Position numbers and translations under genes: made by a program. From the NCBI GenBank assembly GCA_949361645.1, contig OX442418.1, forward strand, positions 3,987,771 through 4,051,770: 64,000 bases of DNA, in the 5' to 3' direction. Shown piece after piece: positions 1 through 11,288 of this stretch. The notes beneath the pieces were generated by a model. The model saw only the letters and a program-made list of their open reading frames with translations, ran no database searches and was not told the origin of the DNA. Each line of letters starts with the position of its first letter. Within the stretch, counting starts at the first letter, position 1. Source of the DNA: Spongilla lacustris. Taxonomy: Eukaryota; Porifera; Demospongiae; Spongillida; Spongillidae.

Positions 1-780
1 ACAAGTCTCCTGGAGAAGCTACCAGTCTTCCCAGTGTGGCTAAATCTCCATTAAGATAGCACACAAACTAACATAATGGATGTATACATATTGCCGATAC
101 ATACACGCACAAACACAAACAAGTAACCCAATTATATTCATTTTTGGTGGTGTAGCTAAGGCAGCATATGGTGAAGTTGCACTCTAGATGGCTCTTAGAT
201 TTGGATGAGCCAGTCTTCCCAGTTGGCTGCATGTTTCGTTAAGATAGCATACAAACTTACATAATTATAAACGCACTATTGCTACCACACATATACACAA
301 ATGTACACATATGTACCAATAGACAGACGCACACAAAAAAAACACATACAAACACAAACTGATCAGCAATTTTACAAACCCAGTTTCCAAGTTAATTCAA
401 TTAAAACTGGACCTCATGTTTATGCTCTCATAATTTTATGTACATGTATAGGCAATTCAATGTAGACAATGTCCCAAACTCATCCAAAGCACTCAGGGTA
501 CAGAAGGATATTTTAAATCTTCATTTGTGACTAGCATTGTGGTAGCACAACTAGTAAACCAGTGATAGTAATTGTTGGGGGTGTAACTAATGCAGCATAT
601 GGTGAAGTTCAAATGGTATGCACCAACAATCTAGATGCAAGGATGATAAATGAATGCAGTCTTAGTGCATGTAGCAAATAATGTGTTAGAGCTATTTAGT
701 AACAGTAGTCTATAGGACTGTAAATTACACATACAAGCATATTAAAAGCTACAATAGTCAAGGACAATAACTGCTCTCAC
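1..780. other. Non-coding, repeat-bearing stretch
   Basis: No supported exon. A short repeat (about 60 bp; 'accagtcttcccag' followed by 'taagatagca') occurs at about 17-85, in direct orientation at about 210-262, and inverted at about 1265-1330, so it is a dispersed family. A second word ('gcagcatatggtgaagtt') occurs at about 162 and 592, which suggests an old duplication of some 430 bp. Confidence 0.5.
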
Positions 781-871
781 AATGGACCTGGTCAAGGTGA
801 GGATAAGTTTGCTGCTCTTAGATTTGGATGAGCCAATGGCAAGCTAGGTCAGTAGATGAAAAGATGTGCCC

Positions 872-1010
872 CTAGCCTACTTCCCCCAATTCCCATAGGT
901 CTCGACAGCCTAGCTCACTACATTTGGGATCATTAGCCCTATGTTTGTGGGGTTCTGCTGCTTGAGCTGTGGTGTCTGATGTGGTGCATGCTAGACGCAA
1001 CAGAGAGAGG
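872..1010 (-). mobile_element. Degraded retroelement fragment (second, older copy)
   Basis: Read on the minus strand, this stretch contains a piece with the residues AAEPHKHRANDPKCSELG. It matches, with changes, the AAERRKHTSNDPKPAELG segment of the better copy at 2441-3072. The two are therefore independent decayed copies of the same retroelement family. No open frame of useful length remains, and the flanks cannot be aligned by eye. Confidence 0.5.
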
Positions 1011-2299
1011 TGATGACACAGTAAAATCAAAAGCAGCAAATCTGCCAGCAATCTTAATAAACATTGTGAAGCCTTATACATGTGCATCTACATGTATTGA
1101 AACCACAAACAAATTAATTCCCAGTTCAGTTGTAATTGAACCATCATGGTACATGTACCTGTAACTGGGTTTGTACACCACAGCATACATTCATGCAAAT
1201 GTATTGATCAGTCAGTCAATCGACGGTTGTGTGTGTGTGTGTGCATGCATGTACATGTACATGTATATGGGTTTGTGTGCTATCTTAATGGAGCATGCAG
1301 CCACACTGGGAAGACTGGTAGCTTCTGCAGTGGACTTGAGGGGCAACACTGAAGACCCACTTAGCAGTAGCGGATGAATTACCTCGTAATCCAGTCTGCT
1401 GCCACAGCAAATGGATTATGATATCCAAAGATATTTCGACTTTAAGAAGGACCATGCATTTTTATGTTTCAGTGCAGATCGTAATACATGTAGCATGATA
1501 TTTATATACATGTACATATGTACATGTAAGAACCTTTCTGCAAGCATGGCCCTATACGCAAGTGGATTTTTGTACTGCTTTTACAGAATGGCTCAACCTT
1601 ATGAAGCTAGTTTATGTGTTCTAGTTGGGATCTAGTTACATGTATATGTATACCAATTTTAGCATGGTTATTACTAAAGTACCTTCCATGCCATTGTGTG
1701 CTGTGCATGCAAGTGCATGCTTGGGAAGTATATTACAAGCCTGCTATTGTGTACCATTTTAATGCAATGAATAAAATACAAACAACTAATTTGTCTGAAT
1801 GATAAAATCGTACATGTACATGTGTACTTCATATTATCAATGTACGGGCTATACCAAATTTCATTACACCAGTGCTAGGCTTTAGAGTTGTATAGAAGAG
1901 ATTAAATATTAATTTGCATAGCAGAAGGTGGTACATGTATAAATAATTACTTTAATTGAGGTGCTACATGTACTACATGCCTTACCCATCACTTTGATCT
2001 TTCTTCCACAGAATTGCTCGATGCCCTATAGGCAACATAGCATCAGTTCTTTACAAGGAATTCATAAAGAACCAGTTGTGCAAGAGGCAAATGATGCTGA
2101 AGGTGTTCCCTCCACGGGGAAAAAAAACCGACGCAATCACGTGCGAAAAATGGCCATAAACGCGTCAAATCGCGCGGTCTTCAAAACCCCGTATCTCCTT
2201 GATTGTGCAATATAGTGGAGGCGCATTTTGCGTATGCACAAAGCGGTCCTGTGACTATAGAATGGTTTAATTTGCGATGCATCGTTCCGAAGATATTCA
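1011..2299. other. Non-coding stretch
   Basis: I see no supported exon here. The stretch has a short GT run near 1227, many TACATGTA words (for example 1250-1266, 1508-1528, 1812-1822) and A+T-rich filler. Small open frames here lack splice context or recognisable motifs. Confidence 0.4.
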
Positions 2300-2370
2300 C
2301 ATTCAAACAAGAGACAAGATTTCGCGGGGTTTTGGATGAAGCCCGCAAAATCTTGCCTCTTACTTGAATG
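2300..2370. repeat. Imperfect hairpin (29-bp arms)
   Basis: The arm 2300-2328 is the reverse complement of 2342-2370 at about 25 of 29 positions, with a 13-base loop. It could be a small hairpin element or the relic of a fold-back transposon end. No coding role is seen. Confidence 0.6.
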
Positions 2371-2440
2371 TAACTTTTAATTAATTGTAAGCTGCTTTGT
2401 AAACCGCAGAATAACATTATGAAATTCTATTGACTTTCTA

Positions 2441-3072
2441 CTAGTTGTTTAGCCTCCCAAAGATGTCACTGATTACCATGGCTTTGTGGAATGAAGAGCC
2501 AAAGTCTAAGGGTGCAGCTAGTAGAGCGAAGGTTCTTCTTGCCTCCTCACCCCAATTGCAGTTTGATTCTACTTCTAGAGGCACACACACCCAGCCTAGT
2601 TCAGCAGGTTTAGGATCATTGGATGTGTGCTTTCTCCTTTCTGCAGCTTCAGCAGCAGCACCCACCCTCCTACTTGCCTCAGCCAAAATAGCAGGGGTAA
2701 GAGGAGATGTGACCGTGATGTCAAAGGTAGCTGGCTTGCCTTGTGCCCAGTCCCTCACTAGCACATCAGCTGGGTGAGTGTGATCAAGTCCTGGAGTGAG
2801 GCCACTTCCAGCTTTTTATCTTTCTACCAGGTGAGCTTGGTGGCAGAAGTTCAGGAAGACATCACACAACCTATTGTGGCGTATAACAACATCACCCCTG
2901 CAGGTACATGTACATGTGTACATGTAGCTACGTGATGGCCCAGAGGGTCCAGTGCCACATCAGGGCAAATAGCACATGAAGAGCCTCTGGAAGTGTCCAA
3001 GCCCAACCACCACGTCATCGCTATCTGCAGCTCATTGGGATCTAAATGTAGCCCAAGACCTACAGAAGGCAC
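2441..3072 (-). mobile_element. 3' fragment of a reverse-transcriptase retroelement (pseudogene)
   Basis: On the minus strand the translation runs, with breaks, through CAIC...DPLGHHVATC (about 2930-2980), RHNRLCDVF (about 2865-2890), ADVLVRDWAQGKPATFDITV (about 2710-2770) and KHTSNDPK.AELGWVC (about 2580-2640), ending near IFGRLN. This is the zinc-finger-like and nuclease-like tail I recognise as following the reverse transcriptase in abundant non-LTR-like retroelements of marine invertebrates. The reading frame is broken by a TACATGTACATG-type insertion near 2905-2925 and by at least one stop around 2815. No reverse transcriptase domain lies in the window, so this is a truncated, dead copy. 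The element family is inferred from motif memory, not from a search. Confidence 0.6.
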
Positions 3073-3189
3073 AACTGAGAGTCAAGAGGCTGCATGGGGT
3101 GCAGATGTAGAGAGAAGACATGCCATGCCTGTGTCAGTTGCAGCTCCAATTATAGGCCCAAAGGAGTGGACATCCAACCTCTGAGACAA

Positions 3190-3673
3190 AATTCTCTGTG
3201 TTCTACTAGTTAATGTTCAAATCAAACTTGAAAACGCTAGAACACCAATTTAAATGAACTTTGACTTTTAATAACTCACTATGGCATAATCACATGAATT
3301 ATAAATGGTGTTTCCTACATTATTTAATAATGGACCAATTAGCTATGCTTATTATAAACAACAGATTCAATAAAAATAACTTTAATACCTTAAATGACTA
3401 TAGAACTTAGTAACTTGGAGTCAATTACACTGCACATTCATATCCTGTGCTATTTATTATTATCAGATCTTAATCTTGAATAATTTTGATCATAGAGGGT
3501 TTTGCATATGTTGATTTATTATCAGGATTTTGATACAATTTCTTAACCTGCACTTAGCATATATTAAATACAATAATATTGTCCATACAATGAATTTGCC
3601 TAACAGCGGTAATGTATACTGATGAAAACAAGTGGTTAATAAATTTCAATCAATAGTTATACTGATTTAAAAG
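3190..3673. other. A+T-rich non-coding stretch
   Basis: No exon or clear repeat is seen. The stretch leads directly into a transposon-end-like sequence at 3674-3704 and could be the body of a decayed non-autonomous element. Confidence 0.35.
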
Positions 3674-3704
3674 TGTTGCGTTCATTTGTGGACACCCGGT
3701 ATAT
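3674..3704. mobile_element. Solo/relic terminal repeat of a mariner-type element
   Basis: The sequence 'gttgcgttcatttgtggaca' followed by 'cccggtat' matches the right end of the giant element at 34240-34267 ('gttgcgttctttcgtagaca' then 'ccctgtat') with few changes. It is therefore a diverged terminus of the same or a sister Tc1/mariner family. The partner end was not identified. Confidence 0.5.
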
Positions 3705-3718
3705 GTATAGTAGCTGCA

Positions 3719-4020
3719 CACTTTACTTGGCAGCCAGGACGTTGGCTAGGCCCTAGAGTTAGAAGGTCAAGGTAAGGACCTGCCCTGGCTGAATAGGCAT
3801 GGCAGCAAGTAAGAAATACACAGGGAGGTACAAAGGTGACCCTAATGGGGCCCGGAAGGACTATATAGCCCTGGGGCCCGTGCCAGCTCTCGACGGCCCA
3901 GGACGTTGGCCCAGGCTTGGGTCCTCGAGTTAGAAGGTCAAGGTAGGGATCTGCCCTGGCTACATTTAGTATGAATAGGCATGGCAGCAAGCAAGAAATA
4001 CACAGAGGGGTACAAAGGTG
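3719..4020. repeat. Diverged direct repeat, two units about 175 bp apart
   Basis: Segments at about 3730-3840 and 3899-4022 share 'aggacgttgg', 'gagttagaaggtcaaggta', 'ctgccctggct', 'taggcatggcagcaag' and 'gtacaaaggtga', with small indels. This is a tandem duplication of about 115 bp units. No function is visible. Confidence 0.6.
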
Positions 4021-4672
4021 ATGCAGGGGTGGAGGGTGGGTGATGCAAACAGACAAGCTCTCCTGAAGCACTGGGGAGTGCTGGGAGGCTGCACGAATAT
4101 AATCTCACAAGCTGGACATGGCACACAAAGGGTTACAATAGGGAGGATGAGGCTCATGCCCGCTTAAGGCCATGAGCCTGTGTAACCGCAAGCATCTACC
4201 CTCCGATGCTGACAGATAGGGAATTACTAGAGCCCCATTAAACTCTGTTTAGCTCCCTAACCAGTACCTGTACTACATCATGTGTAGAGCAAGCTTGTAC
4301 ATCCCTACAATTGCCCATGGTCCCAGTGGTATAATATTGTATATTGTGATGGTGGCTTGGCATGCAGGTCACCCAGTTGGTGGCCAGCACCACCATCTGG
4401 TGCCTGTCTTTTCCCACATGACCTAACAAGCCACACATGGCCTGGACACAGGGATTCCAAGCTGGTCTCTTGCATCACCTACTCCCCATGGCCAACAGGT
4501 CAGGGGCTGCGGGGTCACAGCTCTGGGGGTTCTTGTCCTGGCTCCCTATTCTCGCCAATCAGTCAAATGGGTGCATTGGGGGGTCTGATCTCAGCTACGC
4601 AGCTGAGAAGCTTAGGGGTTGGGTGTGTACACAGGGAAGATACTAGGCATGGGAACTAAAAAATACATTTAA
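4021..4672. other. Non-coding stretch
   Basis: No supported exon, repeat or element end is seen between the 3719-4020 repeat and the minisatellite beginning near 4673. If the ankyrin gene upstream continues on the minus strand, its next exon could be here, but I could not identify an ankyrin-like reading frame. Confidence 0.3.
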
Positions 4673-5148
4673 TGACATGATTATGAAACCATACAACTAA
4701 ACCAACACTAAAAACATGTGCAGTGAAATTTACCAACTGTAGTGTTGTACATATGTACAAGTGGTCCAATGTACCACACAGAGAAGTACGATATAAATGA
4801 GTGCACAAAATATGGCAATTTATGATTATTAAGACATTATACACGATTAATATTGGAAACATGTGCAGTGATACTTACCCCTGTAGTGTTGTACATGTAG
4901 TCCATAGCACACATAATAGAAGAGAAGGAAGATATAAATGAGTATGTAAGAAATGACATCATCATTAAATTATACACATACTCATACAACACTGGGACCA
5001 TGTGCAGTGATACTTACCTCCTGTAGTGTTGTACATGTAGTCCATAGCACACATAATAGAAGAGAAGGAAGATATAAATGAGTGTGCAAGAAATGACATC
5101 ATCAATACATTATGCACATACCAGAGCAACACTGGGAACATGTGCAGA
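4673..5148. repeat. Intronic minisatellite, left block (~140 bp units)
   Basis: About three to four units of a repeat with landmarks 'acatgtgcagtgatactta', 'tgtagtgttgtacatgtag', 'tagaagagaaggaagatata' and 'gacatcatca'. The same repeat resumes at about 5665-7285. The ankyrin exon 5450-5551 sits between the two blocks, so the array fills the introns on both sides of it. See the right block for the splice-like motif in each unit. Confidence 0.85.
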
Positions 5149-5449
5149 ATTAATGACCCAAGCACAACATGTCAATCATGTTCATGTGGGAACTGTCCAA
5201 CATGCACTAGCTGCATACCCACATAAACTATATCTAGCTGTATTAGCTGACAGAAATGATAGTGTCAGTAGTGAGGAGGTTTTTATATCATTAATAGCTT
5301 GGTATTCAGCTGTGTTGAGTATATATCATAAGAAAGTATTACCTAAAGCTAAATACAATGGTAATTACAAGAAAACCATTTACATGTACATGTGTACATA
5401 CATGTATATCACATTATTGTAAACATGTGGCACAAAAAAGCATACCTAC

Positions 5450-5551
5450 TCTATATTTTACACTATTAGCATAGGCTCCAGCCTGGACAAGAATAGTGAT
5501 GGCTGAGGGGTGCCCATGTTTTGCTGCAAAGTGAAGTGGTGTAGCTTCAGC
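5450..5551 (-). CDS. Ankyrin-repeat exon (partial gene)
   Basis: Minus-strand exon of about 34 codons following a 'tatgtag' acceptor at 5552-5553. The translation contains ATPLHFAAKHGH (the TPLHxAAxxGH hallmark), then AITILVQAGAYANS, i.e. helix 1, helix 2 and the loop of one ankyrin repeat. Joined in phase 0 to the exon at 8319-8402 (ending NGVDVNAVGE), it forms the classical VDVNA...TPLHFAA junction, so the two are consecutive exons. Several donors are possible at the 3' end (before GTAGGT at 5449, GTAAAA at 5461 or GTATGC at 5445); I chose the one giving 34 codons and phase 0. Ankyrin repeats are protein-binding modules, so the full protein's role cannot be told from one repeat. The rest of the gene was not found. 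Confidence 0.8.
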
Positions 5552-5664
5552 CTACATACAATAACAGACATGACATTCAGTGATGTACTGAATGGAATGT
5601 GTTATTAACGGGATGATATAAATGTGTGAAAAAACGTGCATATTCTTAAACACTACAGCTACAT

Positions 5665-7285
5665 ACAACTAACATGTGCAGTGATATACATGTAGTCCAT
5701 AGCACGTAAAGATATAAATGAGTGTGCAAAAAATGACATCATCATTAAATTATACACATCCTCATACAACACTGGGAACATGTGCAGTGATACTTACATC
5801 CTGTAGTGTTGTACATGTAGTCCATAGCATACATAATAGAAGAGAAGGAAGATATAAATGAGTGTGCAAGAAATAACATAATCATTAAATTATATACATG
5901 TACACACACTCATACACCACTGCAAACATGTGCAGTGATACTTACATCCTGTAGTGTTGTACATGTAGTCCATAGCATACATAATAGAAGAGAAGAAAGA
6001 TATAAATGAGTGTGCAAGAAATAACATCATCATTAAATCATACACATACTTATACAACACTGGGAACATGTGCAGTGATACTTACCCCCTGTAGTGTTGT
6101 ACATGTAGTCCATAGCACACATAATAGAAGAGAAGGAAGATATAAATGAGTGTGCAGGAAATGACATCATCATTAAATTATACACATACTCATACAACAC
6201 TGGGAACATGTGCAGTGATACTTACCAGCTATAGTGTTGTACATGTAGTCCATAGCACACATAATAGAAGAGAAGGAAGATATAAATGAGGGTGCAAGAA
6301 ATGACATCATCATTAAATTATACACATACTCATACAACACTGGGAACATGTGCAGTGATACTTACATCCTGTAGTGTTGTACATGTAGTCCATAGCACAC
6401 ATAATAGAAGAGACAGAAAATATAAATGAGTGTACAAGAAATGACATCATCATTAATACGCATACTCATACAACACTGGGAACATGTGCAGTGATACTTA
6501 CCCACTGTAGTGTTGTACATGTAGTCCATAGCACACATAATAGAAGAGAAGGAAAATATAAATGAGTGTGCAAGAAATGACAACATCATTAATACGCATA
6601 CTCATACAACACTGGGAACATGTGCAGTGATACTTACCCACTGTAGTGTTGTACATGTAGTCCATAGCACACATAATAGAAGAGATAGAAGATATAAATG
6701 AGTGTGCAAGAAATGACATCATCATTAAATTATACACACACTCATATAACACTGGGAACATGTGCAGTGATACATGTACTTACCCACTGTAGCATTGTAC
6801 ATGTACATGTAGTCCATAGCATACATAATAGAAGAGAAGGAAGATATAAATGAGTGTGCAAAAAATGACATTGTCATTAAATTATACACATACTCATACA
6901 ACACTGGGACCATGTGCAGTGATACATGTACTTACCCACTGTAGCATTGTACATGTACATGTAGTCCATAGCATACATAATAGAAGAGAAGGAAGATATA
7001 AAGGAGTGTGCAAGAAATGACATCATCATTAAATTATACACATACTCATACAACACTGGGAACATGTGCAGTGATACATGTACTTACCCACTGTAGCATT
7101 GTACATGTACATGTAGTCCATAGCATACATAATAGAAGAGAAGGAAGATATAAAGGAGTGTGCAAGAAATGACATCATCATTAAATTATACACATACATG
7201 TACTCATACAACACTGGGAACATGTGCAGTGATACTTTCCAGCTGAAGTGTTATACATGTACATGTAGTCCATAGCACACATAGA
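5665..7285. repeat. Intronic minisatellite, right block (~135-152 bp units, about 12 copies)
   Basis: Unit starts ('acatgtgcagtgata') lie at about 5671, 5780, 5928, 6066, 6204, 6346, 6482, 6618, 6757, 6910, 7061 and 7219. Later units (6757-7220) carry an extra TACATG and are longer. On the minus (gene) strand each unit reads pyrimidine tract, then CTACAG, then a short variable piece (mostly three bases), then GTAAGTATC, i.e. an acceptor-like site abutting a donor-like site. Open frames spanning several units are a by-product of the repeat and show no protein-like features. Confidence 0.9.
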
Positions 7286-8318
7286 AGGAAGGTTTTTATA
7301 GGGGCAAACAATGACATCACATTCTCAATATAATATTTACTGTATATGTACATGCTTTATTGTACTTCAGAGATTTCCCAGTTACATTATTCATGGGATA
7401 CATTCTGTCCTAGGCTTACATACATGTACCGTAATATTTGATTACTTACATGTAGGGCTTGGGCTTGCACGCTAAGCCTATAACATGACTATGGCTCAGC
7501 TGATCCCACTATCTACAACTTAACTGACCCATTTAGTTGAACCATTAAACATTTGCTATTACCCCCACCCCCCCTCCCCCCACCCCCCAGTCTTTACCAG
7601 TAATCTTTGTTTATACACATGTAGACTATAAATGAATTTAGGGGAAATTAATCGTGCAATCTTTACAAGATCATTTCAGAATATGTCCAGCAGACATCTT
7701 AGTTACCAATTGGGAACTGCCTTTGACATTACTGATCATTTCATCTCCCGCTTAATATGTTGGAAGTGGTCAGGTAATAGGGTGTTTGAGCTAAGGCAGC
7801 TGAGCAGAAGAAACATTCAGAAAATGATTCCATGTGTGCTGAGTAGGACTGGTCACTGGTGACAGTGGAGAACTATGGGGCCTGGGACCCAGAGGAACTA
7901 AGGGCCTTGTCATAGGTGGCTTCTCGTTTAGCCATTTGTGATAACACTTCCAAATCAAAAGTGGTAATGTAGGGGGGGGGGGGGGAGGGGGGATAGATAT
8001 ATAGTATACATGTAGGCTTGTCAAGGGGTGCTGATATATATACATATATTGTCCTGGAGGTGGGGGGGAGGGAAGGGGTTATTACCACCTGTAGGGGTGT
8101 ATGTTTAAATAATGGAATACATGTAATATCACGAATATCATTAACTATATGTAGATGTTATGCGTATAAATGAAAACTTATACAAAGCATACCACCTGCC
8201 CACATGTCGGCTGTGTTTTCATTTTGTATCAGAGACATGCACATATCTAAACAGGTGCCACCACATACAGCAGTAGTGCACAGTGAAGCTAACCACTACT
8301 TATAAGTAATGTGCAAAC
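7286..8318. other. Intron of the ankyrin gene, C-rich and G-rich tracts
   Basis: The rest of the ~2.77 kb intron between the two ankyrin exons. It contains a C-rich tract near 7562-7590, a G run near 7972-7992 and several TACATGTA words. No further exon was recognised. Confidence 0.4.
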
Positions 8319-8402
8319 CTCTCCAACTGCATTCACATCAACACCATTGGATATCAGACGTTTGATGGTCTCTATCTTTCTATTTGCACATGCTTCACAA
8401 AG
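8319..8402 (-). CDS. Ankyrin-repeat exon (partial gene)
   Basis: Minus-strand exon of 28 codons with acceptor 'ccccacag' (8403-8404) and donor GTTTGC (8313-8318). The translation, beginning LCEACANRK and continuing through IKRLISNGVDVNAVGE, is the second half of a first or degenerate ankyrin repeat: two helices followed by the G-DVNA loop. It splices in phase 0 to the exon at 5450-5551. Upstream exons (to the right) were not identified. The gene is thus only partly annotated, and its product is an ankyrin-repeat protein of unknown type. Confidence 0.75.
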
Positions 8403-9916
8403 CTGTGGGGATCAGGAAAAGAAATACATGTAGCTCAAATATCTGAATCCTTGTATGATCATAGTTTTTTGTTATATCTTATATTGTATTTTACATGTAA
8501 ATGAAAACTTTGGTTTTGTTGATATTTGCAAGCACTAGTGTGACATACACATACTTTTTTGGCCTATTTTGTCGAACTCACTTTAGGGAAAATTAGTACC
8601 AATTGGGCTGTTCCAATATTTAACTATACACCCCTACAAATGGCAAATGTACCCCCCTCCCCCCCCCCTCCCCCCCCCCCTCCCCCCTCCCCTCCCCCCC
8701 CCCCCCCCCCCCCCCGGGACAAACAAACGAGGAAAATAACTGTACAAGAACCAGGCTATCTGCCAACACGGAATCCATTGTGACCTTGTGACCTCCTAAT
8801 CGTTCCAAATAACCTCGTAATCATTCCAAATTACTCTTATAGCGTATCAAATAAGACACCTCTTGTTTCACAACGCTGGACAAACGCCATTTTTAGCCTC
8901 TCAATTTGGCCACACGGCCGGCTGACAACTTGCCAGGCATGCGCTTTTTATACTGCAACTCCATCTTTAAGTAGTTCTATCAAAACACTCATAAATCAAC
9001 ATTATCACAGCCCTGTATTATCAGAATTAAATTGTTTATAGCATGACGGAAAGCTGGTTAAGTGTGCTGTATTAATAAATACCGGGTCAGGCATCACTTT
9101 GCTTTGTTAAGACATGTGGAAAGAAATTCAACAATCCCCAAAGAAATTAAATGCTCTGGTTCACTCAGTTGTGGCTGCCAATGGAGACAAGTTAGAGTTG
9201 GTATGGCAAGGTGAAATATACATGTATGTAATAGGAAGTGTGCAATGTCGCCTTGTTACCCCTCCCCTCGTTATGATGTTGAATTGCATGAAAGTCCACC
9301 TTTTTTACAATAAAGAGTTGTAAATGTATAGCTCTGAGCTGACATGGATCACAAATGCCAAGTCGGCAAGTTCCCCATAGTGAGCAGGGGGAGAGAAAAA
9401 GCTGCCTTTGGAAACTTGACAATGTGTATTAAAGTAGCAGAGGCCAAAAGGGGTAAAGGTTAATGGAGAATGGTCTATTCAAATTGTAAAGACTTGTTAT
9501 TATAGTCGGAACCATAAACGTTGACGTAGGCCTATTCATGATCACTTAGACCCAAACTAGCGTTCTCTTATACATGTATGTACATCACTATTATCACTAT
9601 TAAGTCTTATTATAATATGTAAGGAAAAAAGTTATACATCCACAGAAGGTATCTTGCATTCTAAGGTAGCAGGATTTATAGATTCACACTCACACCTATA
9701 ATGAAGAGGAACAACTACAATGTGGAATTGTGATGGACGGCCACATACCACAATGAGCCAAAACCAACCAGCAGCCCCTACCTACACCACCTGTGATCAG
9801 TGTTCCTCCCCTCCATGTCCCACAACCTATTGCAGCCTTCCCTATACGTCCTATGGTCGTTTCGAACATCAAGGAAGGCAAAACCACCAGTGTTATGTGA
9901 AATCCATTTCTCTACC
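8403..9916. other. Mostly non-coding stretch with a long C-rich tract
   Basis: 8651-8716 is an interrupted poly-C tract. No exon with convincing motifs was found. A plus-strand frame at 9114-9200 that looks faintly ankyrin-like before a GTATGG donor is not accepted (see rejected items). Confidence 0.35.
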
Positions 9917-10092
9917 AGATGCCATTTTTCTTTGTGTGAGGACACATTTAAAAGGTAACAATGTAGTGCCCCCTGTAGCAATGTGACGGATGTCTGGCCT
10001 TTTAATGCGAACAATGCCTCTCTCCCTCGAGCCAGACTAATATCCAGCTCCCCAAGGACACTGAGGTCTGGGTCTGTCACACAAAAATTGAT
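9917..10092 (-). CDS. Unidentified exon candidate
   Basis: Minus-strand segment open for 58 codons, bounded by AG (10093-10094) and a GTAGAG donor (9911-9916). Its composition looks protein-like (for example TDPDLSVLGELD and GREALFALKG). A second coding-like minus-strand piece lies at 10428-10560, between AG and GTACAA, but its phase does not fit directly. I do not recognise either piece. They may be exons of an unknown gene or a decayed mobile element. Confidence 0.25.
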
Positions 10093-10560
10093 CTTGGTAA
10101 TACATGTACATGTAAGTCCTCTGCAAAATATGATCCAGGTACAATTATTTTTGATAACAGTTTGTTTTGACACAAAAAACGTATGCATGGATTGGCTTGG
10201 ATAATGAGATATATGCACACATGTTGTATTCATGTATTTGCAGAAAATGGAGGTTTTTTAATCTTGCATGCTGTTTTCCATCTGGATCAATTATATGCAT
10301 GCACACTTTTTGTCCCAACAGAGGAGAACTACAACTGGTAAAATGGAGCTGCATTAGCATAGATTGTTACTCTAGGGATTGTATAATATATTCATCAAAA
10401 TAAACTGTTATCAAAGAGAATTTGTACCCGGATCACTTTTTGCAGGGGAGGAGCACTGGATAGATGAGGATTTTGTTGTCTGAAAGTGGACATGAGGAAC
10501 AAAAGAGTCATCGATAAGTGTCACATTTTCCACAGAGCTACTATCATGGGTGTCATGGTG

Positions 10561-11288
10561 CTATGGGGACCCATCATCTGCCATGACACTGACCCTCTTG
10601 GCAGGATTAGCTCTGAGTCTGTAGTGAAGCAATGTGACCCCTAGGTAGGTCCCCTGCTGTTTCCATTGGTAATCCAGAAGTTGCTAACCAGCCAGGACAG
10701 AGATGAAGAGTGTGCTGACCTCCTTCAAGCCTGGTACTACAGTGTAATAACCAGGCTCAAAGAGTTGTCATGCCCAACAGCAAATTGCTGAACTAAGATG
10801 GATCAGCAACTTAAAAATTGCAACTCCACACATATTATAGTGCAGGTACATGTAACCATGATGCTACGATAAATTCTTCCCAGAAGAGAAATGGGCCGCC
10901 CAAATCCATAATTATACATACTAAAATGGTAATACATTGACAAGTGTGTATTATTATTTTTTGTTATGTAAAGTGAAAAAGTTGCAAAGCTGCTGGGGTG
11001 AAGCCTCAGACCCCTAGGGGGAACTTAAGGAACCCTCCCCGCCTTTGCCTAATTTATATAATTGTATTTATCAATTAATAAATTAGCCCACCCACTTTAA
11101 TAAACTTATCTACACCCTTACATAACAGTGACAGACTTATTAGGCAGAGCCAAGTGTGAACGGGGTTAACCAACTGAGCAGCGACAAGGCACAATTTCAG
11201 TAACCTGTTTGAACTGAAGTACGACCCTCCCACATCAGATGATTTGCCCAACTCCTGTGACATTAGTAAAGTATTTATATAAGAGCTA
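10561..11288. other. Non-coding or decayed coding stretch
   Basis: A plus-strand frame at about 10680-10795 looks protein-like (DRDEECADLLQAWYYS) but has no companion exons and runs opposite to the pieces at 9.9-10.5 kb. Otherwise nothing supported. Confidence 0.25.

Noticed and set aside
6362..7223. Chain of minus-strand open frames with similar proteins (SFISSFSSIM.AMDYMY...)
   Set aside because: They are the tandem repeat read through. Frames cross the predicted splice motifs, composition is not protein-like, and copies change frame freely.
9114..9323. Plus-strand frame resembling the start of an ankyrin domain (LVHSVVAANGDKLEL then GTATGG)
   Set aside because: It lies on the strand opposite to the two good ankyrin exons, has no following exons and only a weak resemblance.
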